A stretch of DNA of 64,000 nt from Achromobacter xylosoxidans A8 (GTDB lineage Bacteria; Pseudomonadota; Gammaproteobacteria; Burkholderiales; Burkholderiaceae_B): assembly GCF_000165835.1 (NCBI RefSeq), contig NC_014640.1, positions 4,898,001-4,962,000 of the forward strand. The letters are read 5' to 3'. Numbering within the stretch: position 1 is the first letter of the stretch; every line of letters begins with the position of its first letter. The notes beneath the pieces were generated by a model. That model made no database searches. It was not told where the DNA came from and worked only from the letters and a program-made list of their open reading frames with translations. This document shows positions 16,518 to 26,461 of the stretch, in pieces. A program made the translations under genes and the position numbers.

Positions 16518-16925
16518 GTGCGATTCAGTTTTCTCAAGGCCCTGCTAGTCTGCCTGTGCGGCGCCATGCTGAGCGCCTGCACCACCTGGGACGTGGCGAT
16601 GCTGCGCCACAAGGGCAAGCCAGTCAACGACATCGTGACCGAGTGGGGCGTCCCCGATCGCGTGTACGCCAGTGAAGACCTGCCGATCGGGCAATTGGTC
16701 TACATGTGGCAGACCTCCGGCGAAGTCTCGTGGGACGAGGCCGTCGGCAGCTTCTACGTTCCCCCGCCGGGCGGCGTCAGCTACGGCTTCGGCAACAACA
16801 CGGGCACCATCTACCAGCGCCGCACCGGCGTCGCCAGCTGCTACACCATGCTCCACGTCGACGAGAAGGGCATCGTCGTCGGCGGCGACCTCGTCAACAA
16901 CGGCACGACCTGCAAAATGTGGTGA
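16518..16925 (+). CDS. Small outer-membrane-type lipoprotein
   Basis: 135 residues starting at GTG with AAGGAAG upstream. Signal sequence FLKALLVCLCGAMLSAC with lipobox LSAC. The mature part is aromatic and glycine-rich (FYVPPPGGVSYGFGNNTG) with two late cysteines. It shares the VNDIVTEWGVPDRVYASED feature seen in many short lipoproteins that resemble SmpA/BamE folds, but I cannot assign it firmly. It is followed 74 bp later by another small exported protein. Confidence 0.8.
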   Translation: MRFSFLKALLVCLCGAMLSACTTWDVAMLRHKGKPVNDIVTEWGVPDRVYASEDLPIGQLVYMWQTSGEVSWDEAVGSFYVPPPGGVSYGFGNNTGTIYQRRTGVASCYTMLHVDEKGIVVGGDLVNNGTTCKMW

Positions 16926-16999
16926 TGGCGGCGCCAGGCGGATCGCCCATGCGCCTCGCCAACCGGCCTCCCATCGGACAACCCGCAAGAGAATTCCTG

Positions 17000-17332
17000 A
17001 TGACGAACATGAAAACCACCCTCATCCCCTTGCTCGCCCTAGCTCTGCTGTCCGGCCCGGCCTTCGGCGCCGAGAAAAAGCCCACGGAGGGCGACATTTC
17101 CCGGGCCATCGCCTATACGGATGTGATGCGCGCCTACGCCTACAGCAAGCAAGCCGCCGAGTTCAAGGCGCGCTTCGACAAGATCGGCCCGGGCGCCGAC
17201 GGTCTGGAAGCCATGACCAATGCAGCCAACCTCATGAGCCTGGCAAACCAGGCCATGCGCGCGGCCTGCGCACGCGAACCGCATTATGTGGAAAAAGGCA
17301 TCGAGGCCTTTCGCTGCAGCAAGATCAAGTAG
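17000..17332 (+). CDS. Small periplasmic protein
   Basis: 110 residues with a signal peptide ending PAFGAE (cleavage near residue 24). The mature part is helical (DISRAIAYTDVMRAYAYSKQAAEF) with two cysteines (AACARE and FRCSK) that could form a disulphide. No family recognised. It probably shares a transcript with the lipoprotein before it; ribosome-binding site is weak and a second ATG at 17009 is possible. Confidence 0.7.
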   Translation: MTNMKTTLIPLLALALLSGPAFGAEKKPTEGDISRAIAYTDVMRAYAYSKQAAEFKARFDKIGPGADGLEAMTNAANLMSLANQAMRAACAREPHYVEKGIEAFRCSKIK

Positions 17333-17472
17333 CCGGTCCTGAACAAGCCGTTTGAACCGCCGTTGCAGAACTGACGGCGATTGCAATCGCACTCTTTCGC
17401 AGGAACCTGCAACCAGGCCGCCATGCCCGCGGCCTGCGGCTTTCGACAAGACCACCGCCCGTTCTCTTCAAT

Positions 17473-17937
17473 TCAGCGGGCGCCTGCTGGATGACGGGTA
17501 TCGGCTTTGTTGTTTCTCCCCTTGCTGGTCGTCGTGTCGTAGCCGCCGCTCAGATTGGACGTACTTCGGGAACTGGCGCCATCGCTGTATCTCGTGTCGT
17601 AGCCACCGCTCAAGTTGGACGTGCTGCGCGAGTTCCGCCCATCGCTGTAAGTCGTGTCGTAGCCGCCGCTCAGGTTGGACGTGCTCCGGGAGGTGGTGCC
17701 GTCGCTGTACCTCGTGTCCAAGCCGCCGCTCAAGTTGGATGTGCTGCGCGAAGTCCGCCCGTCGCTGTACATCGTGTCGTAGCCGCCGCTCAGGTTGGAC
17801 GTGCTCCGCGAGGTAGTGCCGTCGTCATAGGTGCAGTCTTGCCCACCCGACAGATTGGACGTGCATCTTTCCGCCTGCGCGGTCGCGGCTGCGAACACGG
17901 CAAGCACGACGAAAGACAACATGGGTGCGATTTTCAT
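17473..17937 (-). CDS. Exported protein made of six 20-residue repeats
   Basis: 154 residues. Signal peptide MKIAPMLSFVVLAVFAAATAQA, then six tandem units of 20 residues (consensus SRSTSNLSGGYDTxYSDGxT) from residue 23 to 142, then a short tail. The first unit has two cysteines (ERC, QDC) not present in others. Ser/Thr/Gly/Asp-rich composition suggests an extended or beta-strand surface or periplasmic protein, possibly metal- or glycan-binding through the YSDG turns. TAGGGATC before the ATG at 17937 supports the start. Function unknown. Confidence 0.8.
   Translation of the reverse strand: MKIAPMLSFVVLAVFAAATAQAERCTSNLSGGQDCTYDDGTTSRSTSNLSGGYDTMYSDGRTSRSTSNLSGGLDTRYSDGTTSRSTSNLSGGYDTTYSDGRNSRSTSNLSGGYDTRYSDGASSRSTSNLSGGYDTTTSKGRNNKADTRHPAGAR
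17512..17871 (-). repeat. Six 60-bp tandem repeats inside the exported protein gene
   Basis: Each 60-bp unit encodes one 20-residue module. Inner units differ by only a few bases, so copy number could change by slippage or unequal recombination without breaking the frame. Confidence 0.9.
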
Positions 17938-18188
17938 TTTGATCCCTATGGCGTGGAGGCTGATGCCGTCATCGCCGCGTTGTTGTGCGGCGTGGCGACC
18001 ACCATAGCGACTATTCCCGCGAGCGGATGCAGCGGTTTTGCGCAAAGCAATTTCAGCCGGTTTCGGGCCGGTTCAGTCGGTTTCCTGGCCTCATTTTCCG
18101 TACGCCCGCCCTGCCTGCCGGCGTAGCAATTCAATTGCTTCTGTTCTCGCCAAGCGCCGGCGACCGAGCAGTCGGCATGGCCATATTG

Positions 18189-18269
18189 ATACGACCTGGG
18201 GCAGCAGAGACCTGCGCCGACACAGGGCACGAGGTCATCAAGAAGTTGGGCAATATCATGAACAAATGA
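18189..18269 (+). pseudogene. C-terminal remnant of a second Bug receptor gene
   Basis: Reads [23 protein letters not shown] and stop. The last 12 codons differ from the end of the Bug gene at 15326-16285 only by silent changes, and the dozen before are recognisably related. No Bug sequence is found upstream of 18189, so only the tail survives. Its TGA overlaps an ATG in frame with mutS. It indicates that a paralogous receptor once stood directly before mutS, or that a fragment was copied there. Confidence 0.7.
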
Positions 18270-18334
18270 GTTCCGGACAAAACCAGCATCCGTCCCTCCC
18301 CGCAGCAGTCCAAGCGCCCGATACAATCACGGGC

Positions 18335-21019
18335 ATGAATTCCGCAACGCAAAACACCGCCGCCGACGCCCACCCGGGCCACACCCCCATGATGCAGCAG
18401 TACCTCCGCCTGAAGGCGGAGGCCGGCCCCCTGCTGCTGTTCTACCGCATGGGCGACTTCTATGAAATGTTCTACGAAGACGCGGAGCGCGGCGCGCGTC
18501 TGCTGAACCTGACGCTGACCAAGCGCGGCTCGTCCAATGGCACGCCGATCCCGATGGCCGGGCTGCCGGTGCATGCCATGGAGCAGTACCTGGCGCGGCT
18601 GGTCGCCATGGGCGAGTCCATCGCCATCTGCGAGCAGATCGGCGACCCGGCGACATCCAAGGGGCCGGTCGAGCGCCGCATCGTTCGCATCGTCACGCCC
18701 GGCACGCTGACGGACGACGCGCTGCTGCCGGCCAAGGCGGACCGCGCGCTGGCCGCCGTGTTCGTCGGCGGCACGGCGCGCGCGCCGCGTGCTGGGCTGG
18801 CCTGGCTGAACCTGGCCAGCGGCGAGTTCCGCGTGACCGAATGCGCGCCGGCGCAGCTGGAATCCGAACTGCACCGCATCGCGCCGGCCGAGATCATCTG
18901 CGCCGAGAGCGCCGAATTCGACTTCCCCTTCGAAGGCGCCCGCGCCCGCGTGCCCGACTGGCACTTCGAAGGCGACAGCGCGCGCGCCCACCTGCTGGCG
19001 CACTTCAAGACCGACACCCTGGCGGGTTTCGACATCGAGGACATGCCGGCCGGCATCTGCGCCGCGGGCGCCCTGCTGCGCTACGCGGCCCGCACCCAGT
19101 CGCAGGCCCTGGCCCACGTGCAGAGCCTGTCGGCGGAGCGCCCCGGCCAGTACGTGCTGCTGGACCCGGTCACGCGCCGCAACCTGGAACTGACGCAGAC
19201 GCTGTCCGGCGAAGATTCGCCGACGCTGTTCTCGCTATTGGACGGCTGCCGCACGCCCATGGGCAGCCGGCTGCTGCGCCGCTGGCTGCACCATCCGCTG
19301 CGCGAGAACGAGCAGGCGCTGGCGCGCCAGCAGGCCATCTCGGCGCTGCTGGCGGGCCGCATGGACGTGGAGCAGACCTTTGGCGCGGCCGGCTTTGGCG
19401 CGGCTGGATTTGGTTCGGCCGGCCTGCTGGAGTCCCTGCGCGGCGCGCTGAATGCATTCCCCGACATCGAGCGCATCGCCGCCCGGCTGGCGCTGCGTTC
19501 GGTACGTCCGCGCGAACTGGCCAGCCTGCGCGACGCGCTGCAGGCGCTGCCGGCGCTGCGCGACCTGGTGGAACCGATGGCGGACTCGCCGCGGCTGGGC
19601 GAACTGATCTCGCACCTGTCGGTGGATCCGGCCCTGGCCGCCCTGCTGGTGCGCGCCATCGCCGCCGAACCCGCTGTCGCCATCCGCGACGGCGGCGTGC
19701 TGGCGGCGGGCTTCGACGCCGAACTCGACGAGCTGCGCGGCCTGGCGGCCGACGGCGGCGACTTCCTGGTGCAGCTGGAAGCGCGCGAGCGCGAGCGCAC
19801 CGGCATCAGCAATCTGCGCGTGGAATTCAACCGCGTGCACGGCTTCTACATCGAAGTCACCAAGGGCCAGACCGCCAAGGTGCCGGAGGACTACCGCCGC
19901 CGCCAGACGCTGAAGAACGCCGAACGCTACATCACGCCCGAACTCAAGACCTGGGAAGACAAGGTGCTGTCGGCCCAGGACCGCGCGCTGGCCCGCGAGA
20001 AATGGCTGTTCGAGCAATTGCTGGACGTGCTGGCCGAACACGTGCGGCCGCTATCCGACTGCGCCGCCGCGCTGGCCGAACTGGACACGCTGGCCGCCCT
20101 GGCCGAACACGCCCGCCGCCACGATTGGATCGCGCCCGAATTGTCCGAGCAGGCCGACATCGACATCGAGGCCGGCCGCCACCCGGTGGTGGAACATGCC
20201 ATCGAACGCTTCACGCCCAATGGCTGCCGGCTGGAACCTGCGCGCCGCATGCTGTTGATCACCGGCCCGAACATGGGCGGTAAATCGACCTATATGCGGC
20301 AGGTGGCGCTGATCGCGCTGCTGGCGCGCATCGGCAGCTTCGTGCCCGCTTCGCGCGCCCGCATCGGCAAGATCGACCGCATCTTCACCCGCATCGGCGC
20401 GGCCGACGACCTGGCGGGCGGCCGCTCGACCTTCATGATGGAAATGACCGAAGCAGCCGCCATCCTGTCGGCCAGCACGCCCAACAGCCTGGTGCTGATG
20501 GACGAGATCGGCCGCGGCACGTCGACCTATGACGGCCTGGCGCTGGCCTGGGCCATCGCTTGCCGCCTGCTGGCCCACAACCGCGCGCTGACGCTGTTCG
20601 CCACCCACTATTTCGAACTGACCCGCCTGCCCGCGGAACAGCCGGCCTCGGCCAACGTGCACCTGGCCGCGGCGGAATCAGCCGGCGGCATCGTCTTCCT
20701 GCATGAAGTGCGCGAAGGCCCGGCCAGCCGCAGCTACGGGATCCAGGTGGCGCAGCGCGCGGGCGTGCCCGCCGCCGTGATCCGCCAGGCCACGCGCGAA
20801 CTGGAACGCCTGGAAGCCCAGGGCGCCCCCACGCCGCAGTTGGGCCTGTTCGCGGCCGCGGCGGACGCCGACGCCCAGGCCTATGCCGAAGCCGACCGCA
20901 CCGACGACCTGGAAGCCCTGGACGCCCTGCGCGAGGAACTCGCCGCCGTCGACCCGGACAGCCTGACCCCGCGCGAAGCGCTGGACGCCCTCTACCGCCT
21001 GAAGAAGCACCTGCAATGA
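18335..21019 (+). CDS. mutS: DNA mismatch repair ATPase MutS
   Basis: 894 residues. Mismatch-binding motif [11 protein letters not shown] near residue 40, connector and lever domains, then ATPase: Walker [14 protein letters not shown] near 645, Walker [17 protein letters not shown] near 720, ATHYFELT near 757. MutS recognises mismatches and loads MutL. The start at 18335 fits family length; an in-frame ATG at 18266 would add 23 residues. A tandem FGAAG triplet repeat (residues 349-363) in the lever/core region is unusual. The stop overlaps the next start by 4 bp. Confidence 0.97.
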   Translation: MNSATQNTAADAHPGHTPMMQQYLRLKAEAGPLLLFYRMGDFYEMFYEDAERGARLLNLTLTKRGSSNGTPIPMAGLPVHAMEQYLARLVAMGESIAICEQIGDPATSKGPVERRIVRIVTPGTLTDDALLPAKADRALAAVFVGGTARAPRAGLAWLNLASGEFRVTECAPAQLESELHRIAPAEIICAESAEFDFPFEGARARVPDWHFEGDSARAHLLAHFKTDTLAGFDIEDMPAGICAAGALLRYAARTQSQALAHVQSLSAERPGQYVLLDPVTRRNLELTQTLSGEDSPTLFSLLDGCRTPMGSRLLRRWLHHPLRENEQALARQQAISALLAGRMDVEQTFGAAGFGAAGFGSAGLLESLRGALNAFPDIERIAARLALRSVRPRELASLRDALQALPALRDLVEPMADSPRLGELISHLSVDPALAALLVRAIAAEPAVAIRDGGVLAAGFDAELDELRGLAADGGDFLVQLEARERERTGISNLRVEFNRVHGFYIEVTKGQTAKVPEDYRRRQTLKNAERYITPELKTWEDKVLSAQDRALAREKWLFEQLLDVLAEHVRPLSDCAAALAELDTLAALAEHARRHDWIAPELSEQADIDIEAGRHPVVEHAIERFTPNGCRLEPARRMLLITGPNMGGKSTYMRQVALIALLARIGSFVPASRARIGKIDRIFTRIGAADDLAGGRSTFMMEMTEAAAILSASTPNSLVLMDEIGRGTSTYDGLALAWAIACRLLAHNRALTLFATHYFELTRLPAEQPASANVHLAAAESAGGIVFLHEVREGPASRSYGIQVAQRAGVPAAVIRQATRELERLEAQGAPTPQLGLFAAAADADAQAYAEADRTDDLEALDALREELAAVDPDSLTPREALDALYRLKKHLQ
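19379..19423 (+). repeat. Three 15-bp tandem repeats within mutS
   Basis: Three units (TTTGGCGCGGCCGGC and two variants) encode [15 protein letters not shown]. They sit between GRMDVEQT and LLESLRGAL, a surface loop ahead of the lever helices. In-frame gain or loss is possible by slippage. Confidence 0.8.
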
Positions 21020-22209
21020 ACCTCGACCTTCCCTTGGCCCTGCTGGGCAACCAGAGTCCCAACGACTTCATGCGCCGCCATTGGCAGCGCAAGCCCTTGC
21101 TGATCCGCCAGGCCATCCCCGGCTTCAAGCCCCCGCTCACGATCGCCGCCATCAAGAAGCTGGCGCGCCGCGACGACGTAGAGTCGCGCCTGATCTGGCG
21201 CGAGAACGGCGAGTGGCAAATGGAGAACGGCCCCTTCGCGCGCCTGCCCAAGGACAATGAAGGCGACTGGACCCTGCTGGTGCAAAGCGTGGACCTGCAC
21301 AGCGATGCCGCATCCGAACTGATGCAGCTGTTCCGCTTCATCCCCGACGCGCGCCTGGATGACGTGATGATCAGCATCGCCAGCCACGGCGGCGGCGTGG
21401 GTCCGCACTTCGACAGCTACGACGTGTTCCTGCTGCAGGCGGCGGGCGAGCGCGAATGGCGTTATGGCCGCCAGAAGGACCTGTCGCTGGAACCCGGCCT
21501 GCCGCTGAAGATCCTGAGCCGCTTCGAGCCCGAGGAAACCGCCGTACTAGCCCCGGGCGACATGCTTTACCTGCCGCCGCAGGCCGCCCATGACGGCGTC
21601 GCCGTGGGCGACGGCTGCATGACCATCTCCATCGGCTTTCGTGCGCCCACGCAGGCGACGCTGGCGCGCGGGCTGCTGGAAGCGGCCGCGGACCAGGTCA
21701 TGGCGCGCGTCGGCCTCCTGGGCGGCCCCTATGGCGAACCCGCTCTGCCCGGCCCCAAACTGTCCGCGGTCTATCGAGACCCCGGCCAGTCCGCCGTCGA
21801 CACGCCCGCCGCCCTGCCGGACGCGCTGGTGGCCGCGACGCTGGAAACCGTGGAAAAGCTGCGCTTCGACGATGCGCTGGCCTCGCGCTTCCTGGGCTGC
21901 TGGCTGACCGAGCCCAGCAACCTCAGCGTGTTCGATGCGCCCGAAAGCATGGACGTGGATCTGGAAGAGGATTGGCCCGCCAGCGGCAGGCTGGTGCTGG
22001 ACCGCCGCAGCCGCATGCTGTATCGCGGCAAGCAGCTCTTCATCAATGGCGAGACCGCCATGACGCCGGCCGACGCCGCCTTGCGCATGCTGGCGGATGC
22101 GCGCAGCCTGGATTGCTCGGACCCGTCCTGCGCCCGCCTCAGCGACGAAGCTCGCTCCTGCCTCGCGGACTGGCTGGACTCGGGCTGGATCCGCTACCAG
22201 TCTGCGTAG
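21016..22209 (+). CDS. roxA: Ribosomal protein uL16 arginine hydroxylase (JmjC oxygenase)
   Basis: 397 residues, YcfD/RoxA type. [20 protein letters not shown] at the N-terminus, then the JmjC cupin with [11 protein letters not shown] (H-x-D iron ligands, near residue 130) and [12 protein letters not shown] (distal His, near residue 194), followed by the helical and winged-helix dimer regions. It uses Fe(II), O2 and 2-oxoglutarate to hydroxylate an arginine of uL16. Translationally coupled to mutS by ATGA overlap. Confidence 0.93.
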   Translation: MNLDLPLALLGNQSPNDFMRRHWQRKPLLIRQAIPGFKPPLTIAAIKKLARRDDVESRLIWRENGEWQMENGPFARLPKDNEGDWTLLVQSVDLHSDAASELMQLFRFIPDARLDDVMISIASHGGGVGPHFDSYDVFLLQAAGEREWRYGRQKDLSLEPGLPLKILSRFEPEETAVLAPGDMLYLPPQAAHDGVAVGDGCMTISIGFRAPTQATLARGLLEAAADQVMARVGLLGGPYGEPALPGPKLSAVYRDPGQSAVDTPAALPDALVAATLETVEKLRFDDALASRFLGCWLTEPSNLSVFDAPESMDVDLEEDWPASGRLVLDRRSRMLYRGKQLFINGETAMTPADAALRMLADARSLDCSDPSCARLSDEARSCLADWLDSGWIRYQSA

Positions 22210-22223
22210 CATCCGGACACCCT

Positions 22224-22266
22224 CGCGTATCAGTCCTGTACAGAAGGAAATCAGGTCTGATACGCG
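22224..22266. other. 10-bp inverted repeat after roxA
   Basis: CGCGTATCAG (22224-22233) and CTGATACGCG (22257-22266) flank 23 bases containing CCTGTACAG. No T-run follows. It may be an operator for the small lipoprotein at 22427 or a mRNA-end hairpin. Confidence 0.4.
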
Positions 22267-22426
22267 GGACACATCAAGAAAGAGATAACACGAAGCTGAA
22301 AGGTTTGTTGCCGTTAGGATGCGACCTTTTTAACTTTCATACGCGTTGCGCCCGTGTGTTCCTGTAGCCTGACCTCTGGTTTCCCCTAATGGGGTTTCAA
22401 GAGTCGTCATCTACAGGAGTCTAAAA

Positions 22427-22654
22427 ATGATGAGCAAAACCTTGATTATTGCCTCGGTGCTGGCCGTTGCGCTGAGCGCCTGCAACAAGAAGGAAGATGC
22501 CCCGGCGCCCGCGACCAACCCCGCTCCGGGCGCAAGCACGCCTGCCCCCACCACGACGCCCCCGGCCACCTCTCCGGCTCCGGCGCCCACGCCCAACACC
22601 ACGCCGGGCGGCGGTTCGACCACCCCGGGCGGCTCGACCACGCCCGCGTCCTAA
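22427..22654 (+). CDS. Pro/Thr-rich small lipoprotein
   Basis: 75 residues. Signal sequence with lipobox LSAC (SVLAVALSACNKKED), mature part almost wholly Pro, Thr, Ala, Ser and Gly (PAPTTTPPATSPAPAPTPN, GGGSTTPGGSTTP). Such tails are extended and probably span peptidoglycan or act as a spacer. AGGAG lies at 22413-22417. Followed by a strong terminator. No enzymatic domain. Confidence 0.8.
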   Translation: MMSKTLIIASVLAVALSACNKKEDAPAPATNPAPGASTPAPTTTPPATSPAPAPTPNTTPGGGSTTPGGSTTPAS

Positions 22655-22694
22655 TAAAAAAGCAGAGACGAACCCCCGCTCTGAGGACGCAAGA

Positions 22695-22728
22695 AAAAGC
22701 CCTGGCTGTACGCAGCCAGGGCTTTTTT
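22695..22728 (+). terminator. Rho-independent terminator
   Basis: AAAGCCCTGGCT-GTACGC-AGCCAGGGCTTTTTT. Ends the small lipoprotein transcript. Confidence 0.9.
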
Positions 22729-22830
22729 ACGTCCAGATGGCTTGTGAGCAAGAGACCGCAACCGCAGCGCATCGCGGCTCGGGGTTCGCGCGTCCCGCAG
22801 TCTGCAAGGCGCTTGCAAACCCGCCCAAAT

Positions 22831-22857
22831 AAAAAAGAGGCCCCAGCGGGGCCTCTC
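22831..22857 (-). terminator. Rho-independent terminator of the bamC operon
   Basis: On the minus strand AGAGGCCCC-GCT-GGGGCCTCT is followed by TTTTTTAT. Lies about 40 bp after the bamC stop. Confidence 0.88.
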
Positions 22858-22896
22858 TTGCGCAGGCCTGCGCATAAGCGCAGAACCGGGCCGGTC

Positions 22897-24021
22897 TTAC
22901 ATCTTGTCCTTCAGCACGCTCAGCAGGCGCTGGGCGGTGGCGCTGTTGTCGCGGGCGCCATTGGCATCCAGCACGGTCACCGTGGTCTGGTCGCCGGTGG
23001 CGGCCAGGTGGATACGGTACTGGGGCGCCTCGGCCTTCTTGTCGCCCGAGAACATGCGGCTGAAGAAGCCCGGCTGCTCGATCTTCTCGCCCGTGTCGGT
23101 GTCGACATAGCGGACGAAGTAGTCGCCAGCGGAGCGGTCGCGGTCATCCACGGCGAAGCCGCCGCCGTCCAGCGCCACGCCGACACGGCGCCATGCGCGG
23201 TCGAAGGATTCGCTGACGACGAGCGAGGCGCCTTGAGCGCGGACGTCCTGCTGCACGGCGGGCTTCTGCGGCGCGGCCTCGGCCTGCTGCACCAGCTTGC
23301 GGGCATTGTCGACGTCGGAACCCAGGTAGACCATCATGCGCGCCAGCATGGCGGCGTTCAGGCCCGGATCTTCCTTGCCGTTCTGCCATTGCACCTGGTT
23401 GCCGTCGGCGCCCACGCGCTTTTCCAGCATCTGGCGATGGCTGACGTAGACCTCGGTATGGCCGTTGACGCGTTCGACGCGAGTGCGGAATTTCTCGCGC
23501 TCGCCGCTATCCCAGGCCGATTCCAGGATCATGCCCAGCGCCTGGCGCAGCCAGCTTTCCGGGATCTTGGCGCGGTTTTCCGCCCAATCGGTTTCGATCA
23601 GGCCGGCGCTCGGGTTGTTGCTGGCCACGGTAAAGCCGCTTTCGGTCCAGAAGTCGACCAGACGCGGGAAGATGTCTTCCGGCGGACGGTCCACCACCAG
23701 CCAGCGCAGGTCGCCGTCGCGCTCGACGCGCATGTCCTGGCGGCCGGGCAGCACGTTGCTGGTCTTCGGCTGGCTGGCTTGCGCCTGGCCCTGTTGCTGG
23801 AACTGCGAATAGGTGGTCGAGCCCGAAGCCGGCGCGCGGTAGCGCGGATCGGCGTTGGCCTGGGTCAGGTCGGGCGGGATGCTGAGAGGCTCTCCACGCT
23901 GCGTGACTGCGCTCTTGTAGTTGACGGACTCTTCATTGCCCAGGAATTGATTGACCTCGCTGCAACCGGCCAACAACACCAGAGACATCAATGCCGACAA
24001 ACCGGCATGACGCTTGTTCAT
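22897..24021 (-). CDS. bamC: Outer membrane assembly lipoprotein BamC
   Basis: 374 residues. Lipobox LLAGC (residue 20), then the unstructured lasso region that holds BamD (NYKSAVTQRGEPLSIPPDLT), then two helix-grip domains (LRWLVVDRPPEDIFPRLVDFW and SFDRAWRRVGVALD). Part of the BAM complex that inserts beta-barrel proteins. The ATG at 24021 follows AGGA. It lies 17 bp after dapA, the same dapA-bamC order found across proteobacteria. Confidence 0.93.
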   Translation of the reverse strand: MNKRHAGLSALMSLVLLAGCSEVNQFLGNEESVNYKSAVTQRGEPLSIPPDLTQANADPRYRAPASGSTTYSQFQQQGQAQASQPKTSNVLPGRQDMRVERDGDLRWLVVDRPPEDIFPRLVDFWTESGFTVASNNPSAGLIETDWAENRAKIPESWLRQALGMILESAWDSGEREKFRTRVERVNGHTEVYVSHRQMLEKRVGADGNQVQWQNGKEDPGLNAAMLARMMVYLGSDVDNARKLVQQAEAAPQKPAVQQDVRAQGASLVVSESFDRAWRRVGVALDGGGFAVDDRDRSAGDYFVRYVDTDTGEKIEQPGFFSRMFSGDKKAEAPQYRIHLAATGDQTTVTVLDANGARDNSATAQRLLSVLKDKM

Positions 24022-24038
24022 ACGTATCCTCACGATAT

Positions 24039-24944
24039 TTAGAGCAGGCCCGTTTCCTGGAGCGCAGCGCGCACGGTCGCGTGGTGCTGTGTTCCCAGTT
24101 CCACCAGCGGCAGCCGGTAACCCAGTGCGCTGCGGCCCATTTCGGCCAACGCCCACTTGACAGGGATGGGGTTGGCTTCAACGAACAAAGCCTTGTTCAG
24201 ACGCGCCAGGTACGCATTAAGTTCACGCACCTTGGGCACATTGCCGGCCAGGGCGGCGGCACAGAGCTCGCGCATGAGCTTCGGCGCCACGTTGGCCGTA
24301 ACGGAAATATTGCCACGCGCGCCCAGCAGGATCAGGGCGGCGGCGGTGGGATCATCGCCGCTGAAGACCTGGAAACTGGCCGGCGCTTCGCGCAGCAGCA
24401 GGCCGCCGCGGGCGATGTCGCCCGTGGCGTCCTTGATGCCGATGATGCCCGGCACCTGCGCCAGGCGCAGGATCGTTTCGTTGCTCATGTCGGCAACGGT
24501 ACGGCCCGGCACGTTGTACAGGATATTGGGCAGATCGACGGCTTCCGCGATGGTGCGGAAGTGGCGGTACAGGCCTTCTTGCGAGGGCTTGTTGTAATAA
24601 GGAACGACCGACAGGCCGGCCTGCGCGCCCACCGCCTTGGCATGGCGCGTCAGGTGGATGGCTTCGTCGGTGGAGTTGGCGCCCACGCCGGCGATGACCG
24701 GAATGCGGCCCGCGGCGTGTTCGACTGCAACGCGGATCAACTCCGCATGTTCTTCCATGGAGACCGTGGGCGACTCCCCGGTGGTGCCCACCACCACCAG
24801 CGCGTCGGTGCCTTCCTGGATATGCCAGTCGATCAGCGACCGGTAGGCAGCGTAGTCCAGGCTGCCGTCGGGCTGCATGGGGGTGACCAGGGCCACCATG
24901 CTGCCTTGGAAATTAACGCCTGCGGCGGTTGCAGGGGATGCCAT
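24039..24944 (-). CDS. dapA: 4-hydroxy-tetrahydrodipicolinate synthase
   Basis: 301 residues. [11 protein letters not shown] (substrate-binding Thr pair), ILYNVPGRT (catalytic Tyr) and IGIKDATG (Schiff-base Lys) are all present. Condenses pyruvate with aspartate semialdehyde, first committed step to meso-diaminopimelate and lysine. The start at 24944 gives a common betaproteobacterial N-terminus ([20 protein letters not shown]); a start at 24899 would also keep the core. Confidence 0.97.
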   Translation of the reverse strand: MASPATAAGVNFQGSMVALVTPMQPDGSLDYAAYRSLIDWHIQEGTDALVVVGTTGESPTVSMEEHAELIRVAVEHAAGRIPVIAGVGANSTDEAIHLTRHAKAVGAQAGLSVVPYYNKPSQEGLYRHFRTIAEAVDLPNILYNVPGRTVADMSNETILRLAQVPGIIGIKDATGDIARGGLLLREAPASFQVFSGDDPTAAALILLGARGNISVTANVAPKLMRELCAAALAGNVPKVRELNAYLARLNKALFVEANPIPVKWALAEMGRSALGYRLPLVELGTQHHATVRAALQETGLL

Positions 24945-25031
24945 AAATGTAGGGCTCCAACACCCCGCGGCGGGATGCCCCGGGGCCAGAATCAATGAAA
25001 CCGTTGAGTTTAACGGATATTGGCTGAAATC

Positions 25032-25679
25032 CTACAGAAACCACTGGACGATGGTCGTCCCCAGGGCGAGCACGGGGCGCATCAATAGCCAGAGCACGTC
25101 CGTCACCAGCAGGATGACGACGATCACCAGGCCATACGGCTCGATTTTCGAGTATTGCCAGGCCAGGCGGTTGGGCAGCAGGCTGAAGAGGATGCGTCCC
25201 CCGTCCAGCGGCAAAATCGGCAGCAGATTCAGGGCCATGAGCACCAGGTTGACATTCACGCCGGCGACGGCCATTTCGAACCAGAACGATTCCTGCAGGC
25301 CGGACTCCAGGAAGAGGCGCAGCGAAAACGCCCACAGCACCGCCATGAACAGGTTGGCCGCAGGACCTGCCAGCGCCACCCACAGCATGTCCTGCTTAGG
25401 ACGGCGCAAGCGGCCGAAATCCACCGGCACGGGCTTGGCCCAGCCGAACAGCATGCCCGGGCTGCCCAGCAGCTTGGACGCCAGCAGGATCGCCACCGGC
25501 ACCAGCAGCGTGCCGACCGGATCGATGTGCCGCGCGGGGTTCAGGCTGATGCGCCCGGCCTCATAGGCCGTGGGATCCCCAAACATGCGCGCGACAAAGC
25601 CATGCGCGGCTTCGTGCAGGGTAATGGCGAAGATGACCGGTATCGCGTAGACCGCAATGGTTTGGATGATGTCGTTCAT
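25032..25679 (-). CDS. M50 (site-2-type) membrane metalloprotease
   Basis: 215 residues with four to five membrane helices. Zinc motif HEAAH near residue 22 in the first helix and NLLPILPLDGGRIL near residue 160 supply the third ligand (Asp). GWAKPVPVD and ALAGPAANL are typical of the short M50B group lacking PDZ domains. It cuts substrates inside the membrane. It lies 87 bp upstream of dapA on the same strand. Confidence 0.9.
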   Translation of the reverse strand: MNDIIQTIAVYAIPVIFAITLHEAAHGFVARMFGDPTAYEAGRISLNPARHIDPVGTLLVPVAILLASKLLGSPGMLFGWAKPVPVDFGRLRRPKQDMLWVALAGPAANLFMAVLWAFSLRLFLESGLQESFWFEMAVAGVNVNLVLMALNLLPILPLDGGRILFSLLPNRLAWQYSKIEPYGLVIVVILLVTDVLWLLMRPVLALGTTIVQWFL

Positions 25680-25748
25680 GGCGAACCGGATTGTAGATGA
25701 GCCGCGCGCCGGCGCGTGCCGGCGTGCAGGTCGGCGCGGCGGACGCGC

Positions 25749-26375
25749 TCAGGCAAGACCGAGGGTGGCAGGATCGCCGCGTCCGACACGCACCACCACC
25801 GGCTCTTCGCTGGTAAGGTCGATCACGGTAGTGGGCGATTGCGGGCAGGCGCCCGCGTCGATGATGGCTGCCAGGTCGTGGTCGTAGCGTTCGCGGATTT
25901 CTTCCGCGTCGTTCAACGCTTCGGCCTCGTCCTTGGGGATGAGCGTGGTGGACAGCAGGGGCGCCCCCACCTGCTCCAGCAGGCCCAGCATGACCGCATG
26001 ATCCGGCACGCGGATGCCGATGGTCTTGCGCGACGGGTGCGACACGCGGCGCGGCACTTCCTTGGTGGCTTCGAGGATGAAGGTCCAGGGCCCCGGCGTG
26101 GCGGCCTTCAGCAATCTGTACTGGCGGTTGTCGACGCGCGCGAAGTGGCCGATTTCGGCCAGGTCACGGCACAGCAGCGTGAGATGATGGCGTTCGTCCA
26201 GGCCTCGCAGGCGGCGCAGCCCGTCGGCGGCGTTCTTGTCGTCCAGCCGCGCGACCACGGCATAGCTCGAATCGGTAGGCACCGCGACCAGCCCGCCATC
26301 GGCCAGCCATTGGGCCGCCTGCTTCAGCAGGCGCGGTTGCGGATTCGCGGGATGGATATCGAAATACAAGGCCAT
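25749..26375 (-). CDS. YciO/YrdC/Sua5-family protein
   Basis: 208 residues, YrdC-fold. GGLVAVPTDSSYAV near residue 28 and SRKTIGIRVPDH near 114 form the nucleotide/RNA-binding surface; GPWTFILEA follows. The longer YciO version rather than TsaC proper; TsaC makes threonylcarbamoyl-AMP for tRNA t6A, while YciO shows weak activity in that reaction. AGGAT lies seven bases before the ATG. A second TsaC elsewhere would be expected. Confidence 0.85.
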   Translation of the reverse strand: MALYFDIHPANPQPRLLKQAAQWLADGGLVAVPTDSSYAVVARLDDKNAADGLRRLRGLDERHHLTLLCRDLAEIGHFARVDNRQYRLLKAATPGPWTFILEATKEVPRRVSHPSRKTIGIRVPDHAVMLGLLEQVGAPLLSTTLIPKDEAEALNDAEEIRERYDHDLAAIIDAGACPQSPTTVIDLTSEEPVVVRVGRGDPATLGLA

Positions 26376-26461
26376 GGGTTTATCCTAACACTCTTGAAGG
26401 CTGCTCAGTACAGAGCGGCGATGCAAAATGGCGGGAACGCCGACCCGCCCGGAGAAACAGT

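Noticed and set aside
17491..18126. Plus-strand frame opposite the six-repeat protein
   Set aside because: It mirrors the 60-bp repeats and lacks a signal peptide or ribosome-binding site; the minus strand has both.
18038..18334. Longer mutS start (18038 or 18266)
   Set aside because: The extension does not resemble MutS. Normal spacing before HTPMMQQYL is given by 18335. The ATG at 18266 arises from overlap with the Bug remnant.
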